DNA from: Pseudomonas xionganensis
GTDB lineage: Bacteria > Pseudomonadota > Gammaproteobacteria > Pseudomonadales > Pseudomonadaceae
Direction: 5' to 3'
Assembly (NCBI RefSeq): GCF_009763245.1
Contig: NZ_WKJZ01000003.1
Location: forward strand, 310,001-374,000
Length of the DNA: 64,000 nucleotides
Shown piece after piece: positions 16,301 to 24,175 of this stretch; within the stretch, counting starts at the first letter, position 1, and each line of letters begins with the position of its first letter. The notes beneath the pieces were generated by a model. The model was not told the DNA's origin and made no database searches. It worked only from the letters and a program-made list of their open reading frames with translations. The position numbers and the translations under genes were made by a program.

Positions 16301-17591
16301 CCAGCTGCCCAACCGCACCCTGTTCCAGGATCGCCTGCACAGCGCCCTGCAGCATGGCGAGCGGCATGGCGAATGGGTGCCGTTGATGTTCCTCGACCTC
16401 GATCGTTTCAAGCCGATCAACGACTCCCTGGGCCACGCAGCCGGCGACCGCATGCTCAAGGAAGTGGCCCAGCGCCTGCTGTGTTGCGTGGACGAGGACG
16501 ACACCGTGGCGCGCATGGGCGGTGACGAGTTCACCCTGCTGCTGCAGCCCCAGGCCAGCCGCGAGGCGGCCATGACGCGCGCCATCCATGTCGGCGAACA
16601 GATCCTCGCCCGGCTGGCCGAGGCCTTTATTCTCGAAGGCCGCGAGTTCTTCGTCAGCGCCAGTGTCGGCATCGCCCTGAGCCCCCAGGACGGCAACGAG
16701 CTGAGCCAGCTGATGAAAAACGCCGACACCGCCATGTATCACGCCAAGGAGCGCGGCAAGAACAACTTCCAGTTCTACCAGGCCGACATGAACGCCAGCG
16801 CCCTGGCCCGCCTGGAGCTGGAAAGCGACCTGCGCCATGCCCTGGAACAGGATCAGTTCCTGCTCTACTACCAGCCGCAGTTCTCCGGCGACGGCAAGCG
16901 CCTGACCGGCGCCGAGGTGCTGCTGCGCTGGCAACACCCGACCCGTGGCCTGGTGCCGCCCGGCGACTTTATCCCGGTGCTGGAGGAGCTCGGCCTGGTG
17001 GTGGACGTCGGCGAATGGGTACTGCGCCAGGCCTGCGTGCAGCTGCGCGACTGGCATGCGGCGAAGATTCGCATCCCGAAGATCTCGGTCAACCTCTCGG
17101 CCCGCCAGTTCAGCGAAGGTGACCTGGAACAGCGCCTGGCGTCCATCCTGCAGGACACCGGCATCCCCGCCGCCTGCCTGGAGCTGGAGTTGACCGAAAG
17201 CATCCTGATGGAAGACGTGGCCAGCGCCATGCAGACCCTGGCCAGCTTCAAACGCCTGGGCCTGTGCATCGCCATCGACGACTTCGGCACCGGCTACAGC
17301 TCGCTGAACTACCTCAAGGAATTCCCCATCGACGTGCTGAAGATCGACCGCAGCTTCGTCGACGGCCTGCCCCACGGTGAGCAGGACGGCCAGATCGCCC
17401 GGGCCATTATCGCCATGGCCCACAGTCTCAACCTGACGGTGATCGCCGAGGGTGTGGAAACCCTGGCCCAGCTGGACTTCCTGCGCGGCCACGACTGCGA
17501 CGAGGTACAGGGCTACCTGCTCGGCCGCCCCATGACCGCCGCCCAGTTCACCGCCCTGTTCAGCGGCACCGCGCTGTTTATGCTCAGCTAA
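13356..17591 (+). CDS. morA: Membrane PAS-GGDEF-EAL regulator MorA
   Basis: About 1411 residues. TM1 is at about 27-47 and TM2 at about 267-286, with a periplasmic sensor between them. A chain of PAS/PAC domains covers about 300-975. The GGDEF domain has intact RMGGDEF near residue 1053 (no RxxD inhibitory site: DEDD in its place). The EAL domain (EVLLRW near 1187) keeps ELTESILMED, DDFGTGYSS, KIDRSF and EGVETLAQ. Both cyclase and phosphodiesterase residues look complete. Architecture, length and position beside glyA match MorA (PA4601), a c-di-GMP regulator of motility and biofilm. No ATG precedes the TM1 region in a sensible place; TTG 13356 has AGGA 8 nt upstream, so this start is my choice. 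Confidence 0.9.
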   Translation: MSTVTPPSLPSTPDAGSLPAWRGPARGVLVALVLLMLALLLWQLRQEARQLEQAQRQLSHVYTEQLGNHIDLNMDLKAKAALVILAAHSQKPGGVSGRQQLHQQLGELFPNLRSLAWLNQDGLLLSDSRGTSRDTAFLAELPTRLQERPYHYAFSTVGNGQFYLLLQQPDGTGFWVLRLASAALQSWFDEHHQSPYRWLLEDRPSRRAIVRQDDGGSTPRPYYPPVTAENLAQTIFIRPLPGSDWQLRALFNPQKVRAQQLPHLASKFLLFTLCALFALLALYRLLREQRQLRQLNLMSRGSLRQAASVLGAIEERVLVTDAKGQLQYLNPQAEALFGLSSQDAQQWHLLKLLPRLDPLLLHTQANQEVHADLVEIRQNGCPRLFDISRSDLGEHSGHQGYVWVLRDVTEEQHATQVLEQARRRYQDIFEGTGTALCVLDLSAVRPYLHAQGLRQSAQLQAWLNTQPLAWESLANLLRVTETNQVAQRTLGVETSAQVAGLLLHGASAHGDSLLMRLLTALLDGHGQVEVETRIVTPQGHERHLWALLRLPEDPRDLDAVTLSISDITSRKRIELSLIERERFWSDVVKSVPDTIYVHDIPGKRVMYSNNHLGPELGYSKAELRAMGERLWEKILHPDDVELYQRMRSIQQVLGARQLMQFVLRWRHRDGSWHSFDIREQALSHDSQGRVSRLIGVAKDITEQINSSESLRASEQRYRLLAESISDVIFSTGSDLQLNYVSPSVQSVLGYDSDWALQQGFHSLAANPRQLAGVYELMDSVRQALASPQRLNELRRTLQPRLFNFDCMRADGRKIPVELRLTPMWDERGNFEGLLGVGRDTSLQRRAEKDLRMAATVFEHSTAAILVTDPAGYIVQVNATFSRVSGYTAAEVLDQLPAMLTADTQQASHLQYVIRQLNQHGSWEGEVWLKRRNGDKFPAWVGITAVQDEEGDLVSYVCFFSDISERKASEQRIHRLAYYDGLTQLPNRTLFQDRLHSALQHGERHGEWVPLMFLDLDRFKPINDSLGHAAGDRMLKEVAQRLLCCVDEDDTVARMGGDEFTLLLQPQASREAAMTRAIHVGEQILARLAEAFILEGREFFVSASVGIALSPQDGNELSQLMKNADTAMYHAKERGKNNFQFYQADMNASALARLELESDLRHALEQDQFLLYYQPQFSGDGKRLTGAEVLLRWQHPTRGLVPPGDFIPVLEELGLVVDVGEWVLRQACVQLRDWHAAKIRIPKISVNLSARQFSEGDLEQRLASILQDTGIPAACLELELTESILMEDVASAMQTLASFKRLGLCIAIDDFGTGYSSLNYLKEFPIDVLKIDRSFVDGLPHGEQDGQIARAIIAMAHSLNLTVIAEGVETLAQLDFLRGHDCDEVQGYLLGRPMTAAQFTALFSGTALFMLS

Positions 17592-17650
17592 AGCTGCAAG
17601 CTGCAAGCTGCAAGCTGCAAGCTGCAAGCTGCAAGCTGCAAGCTGCAAGC
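17592..17650. repeat. Heptanucleotide tandem repeat (AGCTGCA)n
   Basis: About 8.4 perfect copies of the 7-mer AGCTGCA run from 17592 to 17650, starting one base after the morA stop codon. A second, different heptamer array, CTTGAGG x3 plus one variant TTTGAGG, follows at 17696-17723. Both lie in the gap before glyA. Copy number is likely to vary between strains by slippage. Confidence 0.95.
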
Positions 17651-17695
17651 GAGTCAGTGTGGTGCTAGCCGGACACCCTTAAGCCTTTGCTCTTA

Positions 17696-17723
17696 CTTGA
17701 GGCTTGAGGCTTGAGGTTTGAGG
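17696..17723. repeat. Heptanucleotide tandem repeat (CTTGAGG)n
   Basis: Three perfect CTTGAGG units (17696-17716) and a variant TTTGAGG (17717-17723) stand about 120 bp upstream of the glyA start, outside any obvious promoter element. Confidence 0.9.
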
Positions 17724-17843
17724 CTGCCCCATGAGTCCCACTTGTCCGCCAGATGATCAGCGCTCATATGCCTGCCGGCGCCGGATGGGTTAGAATTCGC
17801 CCCCTCTTTCTACCGCCCAGCTGATTTTTCTCAGGGGAATGCC

Positions 17844-19097
<1,254 letters not shown>

Positions 19098-19118
19098 GCC
19101 CTAGCAGCAGCGCAATCG

Positions 19119-19143
19119 AGCCCGCCATCCGGCGGGCTTTTTT
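19119..19143 (+). terminator. Rho-independent terminator of glyA
   Basis: Stem AGCCCGCC (19119-19126) and GGCGGGCT (19131-19138), loop ATCC, followed directly by a run of six T (19138-19143). Confidence 0.95.
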
Positions 19144-19249
19144 GTGGCTCTCTGTATTGCGGCGGGGAAGGTACTTTAGATACCGGACTGGCAACTAGGT
19201 GTGTGCTGATGATGAAGCGGCATTATCCATTACCGGCTTGTTTGATCTG

Positions 19250-19700
19250 ATGGGTTTCGCCCCTTTCGGGCGACTCACTTGATTCGCTGCGCTCACCCTT
19301 CGGGCCAGCACTACAGACGCCACTCAGTGTGTGCTGGAGAGAATTTTGCAAGCTCGCGACCCGGTCCCGTCAGGAGGCCGAGTGGAGGTGGTGCGTAGGG
19401 GGACGACCGGCCTGGATGGCCGGTCGAGGCTTAAAGGGCCAGGGATGGCCCTCGTAAGCCGGCCCCCGGAGCAGCACCGGAGCGAGGGGAGTTTCGCGCA
19501 GCGAAACCCGGATGTCGGGTGCCCTTCTCTTTGGTTACTTTCTCTTGGGCAAGCAAGAGAAAGTGACGCGCCCGTGAGGGGCGCAACCCAAACGCCCAGT
19601 ACACGCGACAATCGGCTATGCCACGGCGCGAGCAACGCCGCACACAAGCTTGCCAGTCCGGTGTCAAACAGCAATACCTCAAGACTCCGCCAAGAATCCT
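19250..19700. other. Dispersed structured intergenic element with at least six hairpins
   Basis: The 700-bp gap between glyA and mapZ has no convincing gene. It holds perfect short hairpins in a row: TCGCCC/GGGCGA (19257-19273), GACCGGCC/GGCCGGTC (19405-19425), AGGGCCA/TGGCCCT (19435-19452), GTTTCGC/GCGAAAC (19491-19507), ACTTTCTCTTG/CAAGAGAAAGT (19537-19564) and GCGCCC/GGGCGC (19568-19584). From memory, sequences with a CTTTGGTTACTTTCTCTTG core flanked by such hairpins occur between genes in many Pseudomonas and related genomes. It could be a structured RNA or a non-autonomous mobile element. The start of the region (19279-19308) resembles the middle of the element at 1594-1788. Confidence 0.55.
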
Positions 19701-19844
19701 TATTCTGATCATCGCAGAGCGCGACATACCGAAGACTTGCCCACCTTACAAACTGTGCCCGCAGCCGCCAAAGCTGACGTCATAAAAACACGCCAGCCAG
19801 GCCAGCCTTGGCTATAGTGGATTAAACCCAGCAGGAGTTTTTGC

Positions 19845-20216
19845 ATGAGCGCAACAGCCAACGAGCGTCGACGTTTTCAACGTATCGCCTTCGACGCGCC
19901 CACCGAAATCAGCCAGGGTGAACGCACCTGGAGGGTGGCGCTGCACGACGTCTCGCTCAAGGGTGTACTGGTCAAGCAGCCCAAGGGCTGGAACGGCGAC
20001 CCACACCAGCCCTTCGAGGTACGTATTACCCTCAACGACGAAGCCCAGGTACAGATGGAAGTGGTGCTGACCCGCACCCAGGGCGAGCTGCTCGGCTTTG
20101 TCTGCCGGCATATCGACCTGGACTCCATCAGCCACTTGCGCCGCCTGGTTGAACTCAACCTGGGCGACGAGAGTCTGCTGGAGCGGGAGTTGGCTGCCCT
20201 CGGCGAAGAGGACTGA
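19845..20216 (+). CDS. mapZ: PilZ-domain c-di-GMP receptor MapZ
   Basis: A 123-residue single-domain PilZ protein. The c-di-GMP-binding motifs RRRFQR (residues 8-13) and DVSLKG (about 35-40) are intact, and the C-terminal [18 protein letters not shown] segment matches PA4608 as I remember it. MapZ binds c-di-GMP and then the chemotaxis methyltransferase CheR, altering flagellar switching. Its position downstream of morA and glyA and upstream of radA is as in PAO1. The start ATG 19845 has GCAGGAG upstream. It is likely monocistronic. Confidence 0.92.
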   Translation: MSATANERRRFQRIAFDAPTEISQGERTWRVALHDVSLKGVLVKQPKGWNGDPHQPFEVRITLNDEAQVQMEVVLTRTQGELLGFVCRHIDLDSISHLRRLVELNLGDESLLERELAALGEED

Positions 20217-20233
20217 AGCGCCCCCGGCGCGAC

Positions 20234-20344
20234 CTACTGACGACGTGAGCGCTGGCGCTGCATGTCACGGCGCGCCTCACGGGTCTGCACGGCCTGAACA
20301 TCGAAGTTGAACGCGCGGGAAAAGAAATCGAAGAACAAGAACAT
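20234..20344 (-). CDS. Candidate 36-residue microprotein
   Basis: A short open frame on the minus strand begins at ATG 20344, behind a strong ribosome-binding site AAGGAG (AAGGAGACGCCAGC). It encodes an aromatic N-terminus MFLFFDFFSRAFNFDVQAVQ and a very basic C-terminus TREARRDMQRQRSRRQ. The Phe-rich half could lie on a membrane and the Arg-rich half bind nucleic acid or lipid heads. A CATAAA -10-like element lies upstream (20372-20377 on the minus strand). It is not recognised as any known family. The strong Shine-Dalgarno is the main support. Confidence 0.5.
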   Translation of the reverse strand: MFLFFDFFSRAFNFDVQAVQTREARRDMQRQRSRRQ

Positions 20345-20488
20345 GCTGGCGTCTCCTTAATGTGGATACGCTTTTATGCTGCTCTCCGATAGCTTGCTAA
20401 CCATTGACCCAGGTCAATTTTTCCCAGAGCCCGGTCGCGGCAGAACGCCGCAGCCAGTGCCCCAGGGGCGCTCCTCTAAACCAACGCC

Positions 20489-21853
20489 CTAGTCAAACAG
20501 TGCATCCAAGGCCTGCTCCAGGCGCGTCACCGCGATCACCTGCAGACCCGGCGGCGGATCTTTCGGCGCATTGCCCTTGGGTACGATGGCGCGCTTGAAG
20601 CCGTGCTTGGCCGCCTCCTTCAGGCGCTCCTGGCCGCTGGGCACCGGGCGGATCTCACCGGACAGCCCCACCTCGCCAAACACCAGCACATCATGGGCCA
20701 GCGGACGATTGCGCAGGCTGGAAATCACCGCCGCCATGAGCGCCAGGTCGGAGGCGGTTTCCAGCACCTTGACCCCGCCCACCACGTTGAGAAACACATC
20801 CTGATCGTAGGTGGGGATGCCGCCGTGGCGGTGCAGCACGGCCAGCAGCATGGCCAGACGGTTCTGGTCCAGCCCCAGGGTCACCCGGCGCGGGTTGGCC
20901 ATATGGCTGGTGTCGACCAGCGCCTGCACCTCCACCAGCATCGGCCGGGTGCCTTCCCAGGTGGCCATCACCACGCTGCCCGACACTTCCTCCTGGGCGC
21001 GGGTGAGGAAGATCGCCGAGGGGTTGGTGACTTCCTTGAGGCCCTTGTCGGTCATGCCGAACACGCCGAGCTCGTTGACCGCACCAAAGCGGTTCTTCAC
21101 CGCCCGCAGCAGGCGCAGGCGGCCGTCCGACTCGCCCTCGAAATAGAGAACCGTATCGACCATGTGCTCCAGCACCCGTGGCCCGGCCAGGGCGCCTTCC
21201 TTGGTCACATGGCCGACCAGAAAGATCGCCGTACCGCTCTGCTTGGCAAAGCGCACCAGCAGCGCCGCACTCTCGCGCACCTGGGCCACGCCACCGGGGG
21301 CGGACTGCAGCTGTTCGGTAAAGATGGTCTGGATCGAGTCGATGACCATGACCTTGGGCTTTTCCACCCGGGCGGTGGCGATGATGCTTTCGATGCAGGT
21401 TTCGGTCATCACCTTGAGCTTGTCTTCCGGCAGGCCCAGGCGACGGGCGCGCATGGCCACCTGCTGCTGGGATTCCTCACCGGTGACATACAACGCAGGG
21501 AAGCGCGTGGCGATATTGCACAGGGTCTGCAGCAGGATGGTCGACTTGCCGATGCCCGGGTCGCCACCGATCAGCACCACCGAGCCATCCACCAGGCCGC
21601 CGCCGAGCACCCGGTCCAGTTCACCGGAGGCGGTGGAAAAGCGCGGTACTTCCTCGACGCTGACTTCGGCCAGGGTCTTGATCTGCGCCTGCTCGCCAGC
21701 CCAGCCGGCACGCCCGCTGGGGGCGGCGGCATTGGCTTCGATCAGGGTTTCCACCAGGGTATTCCAGGCCCCGCACTCGCCGCACTGGCCGGCCCACTTG
21801 GGAAAGGTCGCGCCGCACTCGGTGCAGCCGTAGATGCGTTTGGCCTTGGCCAT
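20489..21853 (-). CDS. radA: DNA repair protein RadA
   Basis: A 454-residue branch-migration helicase acting in recombinational repair. The N-terminal zinc finger CTECGATFPKWAGQCGEC is at about 10-27. The RecA-like ATPase has Walker A GGDPGIGKST (about 95) and the RadA-specific KNRFG motif. The C-terminal domain is Lon-protease-like (SGEIRPVPSGQERLKEA) without catalytic function. The start MAKAKRIYGCTECG at ATG 21853 is conserved; the 11 residues upstream are not. Confidence 0.97.
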   Translation of the reverse strand: MAKAKRIYGCTECGATFPKWAGQCGECGAWNTLVETLIEANAAAPSGRAGWAGEQAQIKTLAEVSVEEVPRFSTASGELDRVLGGGLVDGSVVLIGGDPGIGKSTILLQTLCNIATRFPALYVTGEESQQQVAMRARRLGLPEDKLKVMTETCIESIIATARVEKPKVMVIDSIQTIFTEQLQSAPGGVAQVRESAALLVRFAKQSGTAIFLVGHVTKEGALAGPRVLEHMVDTVLYFEGESDGRLRLLRAVKNRFGAVNELGVFGMTDKGLKEVTNPSAIFLTRAQEEVSGSVVMATWEGTRPMLVEVQALVDTSHMANPRRVTLGLDQNRLAMLLAVLHRHGGIPTYDQDVFLNVVGGVKVLETASDLALMAAVISSLRNRPLAHDVLVFGEVGLSGEIRPVPSGQERLKEAAKHGFKRAIVPKGNAPKDPPPGLQVIAVTRLEQALDALFD

Positions 21854-21975
21854 GCCGGACTCCTCGGAAAACGGAGCCCGGATCATACGAAATAACTGGA
21901 TATATTTACAGCCTGAAGACCATTGAGTCGCAGCCAGGGCAGAACACCCAGGGCGCAGTTGTCATCAACCCTCTC

Positions 21976-22254
21976 TCAGCTGCCGCAGCCGTTGCCACAC
22001 CCACAACACTGCCCAGCCGCCTTTTTCAGCCGGCGTGCCACTTCGTCCTTGAGGGCCACGCGCTCCTGCTTGAGCTGGCCCAGGGCACCCTCGGCGAGCA
22101 GTTCGATGCCGTCTTCGATGCGGCAGATACGCTTGTCCAGCGCTTCGTAGTTCTCGGCCAGACGGGCGAAGGCATTGTCCTGCTGACGCAGCTCGTGCAG
22201 CTCTTCGCGCAGCTCGGGGAAATCCTTGACCAGGGCATGGTGTTCAACGTGCAT
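21976..22254 (-). CDS. DUF465 (YdcH-like) small coiled-coil protein, copy 1
   Basis: A 92-residue protein with the DUF465 pattern: HHALVKDFPELREELHELR at the N-terminus, RLAENYEALDKRICRIEDG in the middle and LKQERVALKDEVARRL at the end, mostly helical with charged heptads. A C-terminal Cys/Gly tail (QCCGCGNGCGS) is unusual for the family and might bind metal. The start at ATG 22254 has a GAGGAG site. It lies 77 bp downstream of its paralogue on the same strand. Confidence 0.85.
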   Translation of the reverse strand: MHVEHHALVKDFPELREELHELRQQDNAFARLAENYEALDKRICRIEDGIELLAEGALGQLKQERVALKDEVARRLKKAAGQCCGCGNGCGS

Positions 22255-22331
22255 AGGGCAACTCCTCACTAGAGATGCCTCAAGCCTATGCCGTCGGCAG
22301 CCCTGCGCAGTTGACCGGGATCAACGCCCCG

Positions 22332-22574
22332 CTATCCAGCGGCACGCATCCTGTCGGCCAGCTCATCCTTGAGGCTCACCCGCTGCATCTTCAGGCCGGC
22401 CAGCATCAGCTCGTCCATGGCCACGCGGCCGCTCTCCACCTCGTAAATGCGCTTGTCGAGTTCTTCATACTCTTCGGCCAGGCGGGCAAAGTGCCCGTCC
22501 TCACCGATCAGGCGACGCAGCGCGTCCTTCAGTTCGGGAAACTCCCGTGACAGCGGATGGTGTTGCAATGGCAT
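22332..22574 (-). CDS. DUF465 (YdcH-like) small coiled-coil protein, copy 2
   Basis: An 80-residue paralogue of the next gene downstream, with HHPLSREFPELKDALRRL, RLAEEYEELDKRIYEVESG and LKMQRVSLKDELADRM matching it position by position. It lacks the Cys-rich tail. ATG 22574 follows AGAGGATGCCGCC. The family function is unknown. Confidence 0.85.
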   Translation of the reverse strand: MPLQHHPLSREFPELKDALRRLIGEDGHFARLAEEYEELDKRIYEVESGRVAMDELMLAGLKMQRVSLKDELADRMRAAG

Positions 22575-22712
22575 GGCGGCATCCTCTTGACGGCCTGTTT
22601 TGAGCCTAGCCCAAGGCTCTGGAATCTGCCGCAGATCGCCCGGGGGCATCGTGCGAGTGATCTGCTATGGTGTTTGCAAAGATCAAAAAACCACTTTGTA
22701 CAGAGACTGCGC

Positions 22713-23459
22713 ATGAGCAAACCCACAGGTTGTTCCGCCTGCCGTGACGGCAAGGGACTGGACTTCCCCATCAGCATGGCCTTCCAGCCGATTGTCGATA
22801 TCAATACCCGCCAGGTGTTTGCCCATGAGGCTCTGGTTCGCGGCGCTGAAGGCGAATCGGCCGGCAGCCTGCTGGATCGACTCAACCGTGACAATCTCTA
22901 CCCCTTCGATCAGGCCTGCCGGGTCACGGCTCTGGAGTGGGCGGCGCGGCTGCAGATGCCGGGCAAGATCTCGATCAACTTCATGCCCAATGCCGTGTAC
23001 AAGCCGGAAACCTGCATCCGAGCCACGCTGGAGGCGGCCGAACGGGTCAAGTTTCCGCTGTCGCGGATCATTTTCGAGGTCACCGAACAGGAGCAGGTGC
23101 TGGATATCGACCACCTCACCAATATCCTGCGGGCCTACCGCAAACAGGGCTTTATGACCGCCATCGATGACTTTGGCGCCGGTTACGCCGGGCTCAATCT
23201 GCTCGCCGACTTCCAGCCGGACCTGATCAAGCTGGATATGCAGCTGATCCGCAACATCGACCAGGACCCGGTGCGGCAGATCCTGGTGGAAGCCACCTTG
23301 CAGATGTGCCGCAAGCTGAATATCCGGGTGATCGGCGAGGGCGTGGAAACCCCGGGGGAGTTGCAGGCCCTGCGTGACATGGGGGTCGAGCTGTTCCAGG
23401 GTTACCTGCTGGCCAAGCCAGGCTTCGAGTCCCTGCCCGAGGTGCGCTTCCCCGAGTGA
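22713..23459 (+). CDS. Stand-alone EAL-domain c-di-GMP phosphodiesterase
   Basis: A 248-residue protein that is almost only an EAL domain. The catalytic set is present: HEALVRG, INFMPN (Asn), FEVTEQE, AIDDFGAGYAG, LIKLD, GEGVET and QGYLLAKP. A short N-terminus carries CSACRDGKG, a possible metal or redox site. ATG 22713 is chosen because longer upstream sequence shows no family similarity. It has no transmembrane segment. It likely degrades c-di-GMP in the cytosol. Confidence 0.9.
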   Translation: MSKPTGCSACRDGKGLDFPISMAFQPIVDINTRQVFAHEALVRGAEGESAGSLLDRLNRDNLYPFDQACRVTALEWAARLQMPGKISINFMPNAVYKPETCIRATLEAAERVKFPLSRIIFEVTEQEQVLDIDHLTNILRAYRKQGFMTAIDDFGAGYAGLNLLADFQPDLIKLDMQLIRNIDQDPVRQILVEATLQMCRKLNIRVIGEGVETPGELQALRDMGVELFQGYLLAKPGFESLPEVRFPE

Positions 23460-23525
23460 TAGACGCTGGCAAGAGCAGACGGCTGGATTACACTCAGCCG
23501 ACCATCATCCATCAGGGACAGCAGC

Positions 23526-23939
23526 ATGAGCATTCTGAGTGAATTCAAAGCCTTCGCGGTCAAGGGCAACGTGGTCGACATGGCCGTGGGCATTATCATC
23601 GGCGCGGCCTTCGGCAAGATCGTCTCGTCCTTTGTCGGCGACGTCGTGATGCCGCCTCTGGGGGTGCTGATCGGCGGGGTGGATTTCTCCGACCTGGCCA
23701 TTGTGCTGAAAGCCGCCGAGGGTGATGTCGCCGCCGTGACCCTGTCCTATGGCAAGTTCATCCAGAGCGTGATTGATTTTCTGATTGTCGCCTTTGCCAT
23801 CTTTATGGGGGTCAAGGTGATCAATCGTCTCAAGCGCGAAGAAGAAGCCGCTCCCGCCGCACCGCCTGCGCCGACCAAGGAACAGGAACTGCTGAGCGAA
23901 ATCCGCGACCTGCTGAAAAACCAGCAGACACCGTCCTAG
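23526..23939 (+). CDS. mscL: Large-conductance mechanosensitive channel MscL
   Basis: A 137-residue channel with the conserved N-terminal helix [21 protein letters not shown] leading into TM1 ([14 protein letters not shown]). TM2 (about 75-100) is [21 protein letters not shown] and the charged C-terminal bundle follows, with [13 protein letters not shown]. It opens on membrane tension to relieve osmotic downshock. Start ATG 23526 has a CAGGGACAGCAGC leader. Length is typical. Confidence 0.97.
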   Translation: MSILSEFKAFAVKGNVVDMAVGIIIGAAFGKIVSSFVGDVVMPPLGVLIGGVDFSDLAIVLKAAEGDVAAVTLSYGKFIQSVIDFLIVAFAIFMGVKVINRLKREEEAAPAAPPAPTKEQELLSEIRDLLKNQQTPS

Positions 23940-24175
23940 ATGATCGCGCAACGGCCTGCGTGCGGCCCACCGCACAAAGGCCGGATGGGACCAAGCCCCA
24001 GCTCAGCAGGCCAGCCATTTTCACCTAAACTGCTAGAAATCGTTGCACTGCCGTACCAATGAAAGATGCGCATGCAAAGTCGAGCGCTTGGAGCACGCCC
24101 GTTAAGTTGAATAAGGATGTCCTAAGGATTTGGACCAAGCCAACCAGACAACATATGCCCAGTTGAAGGCCTGCC

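Noticed and set aside
17592..17723. Tandem repeats after morA as a CRISPR array
   Set aside because: Units are 7 bp without spacers, and no cas gene is present.
19331..19708. Protein-coding gene in the glyA-mapZ gap
   Set aside because: The frame has no ribosome-binding site, is crossed by perfect hairpins, and open frames occur on both strands; a structured or mobile element explains it better.
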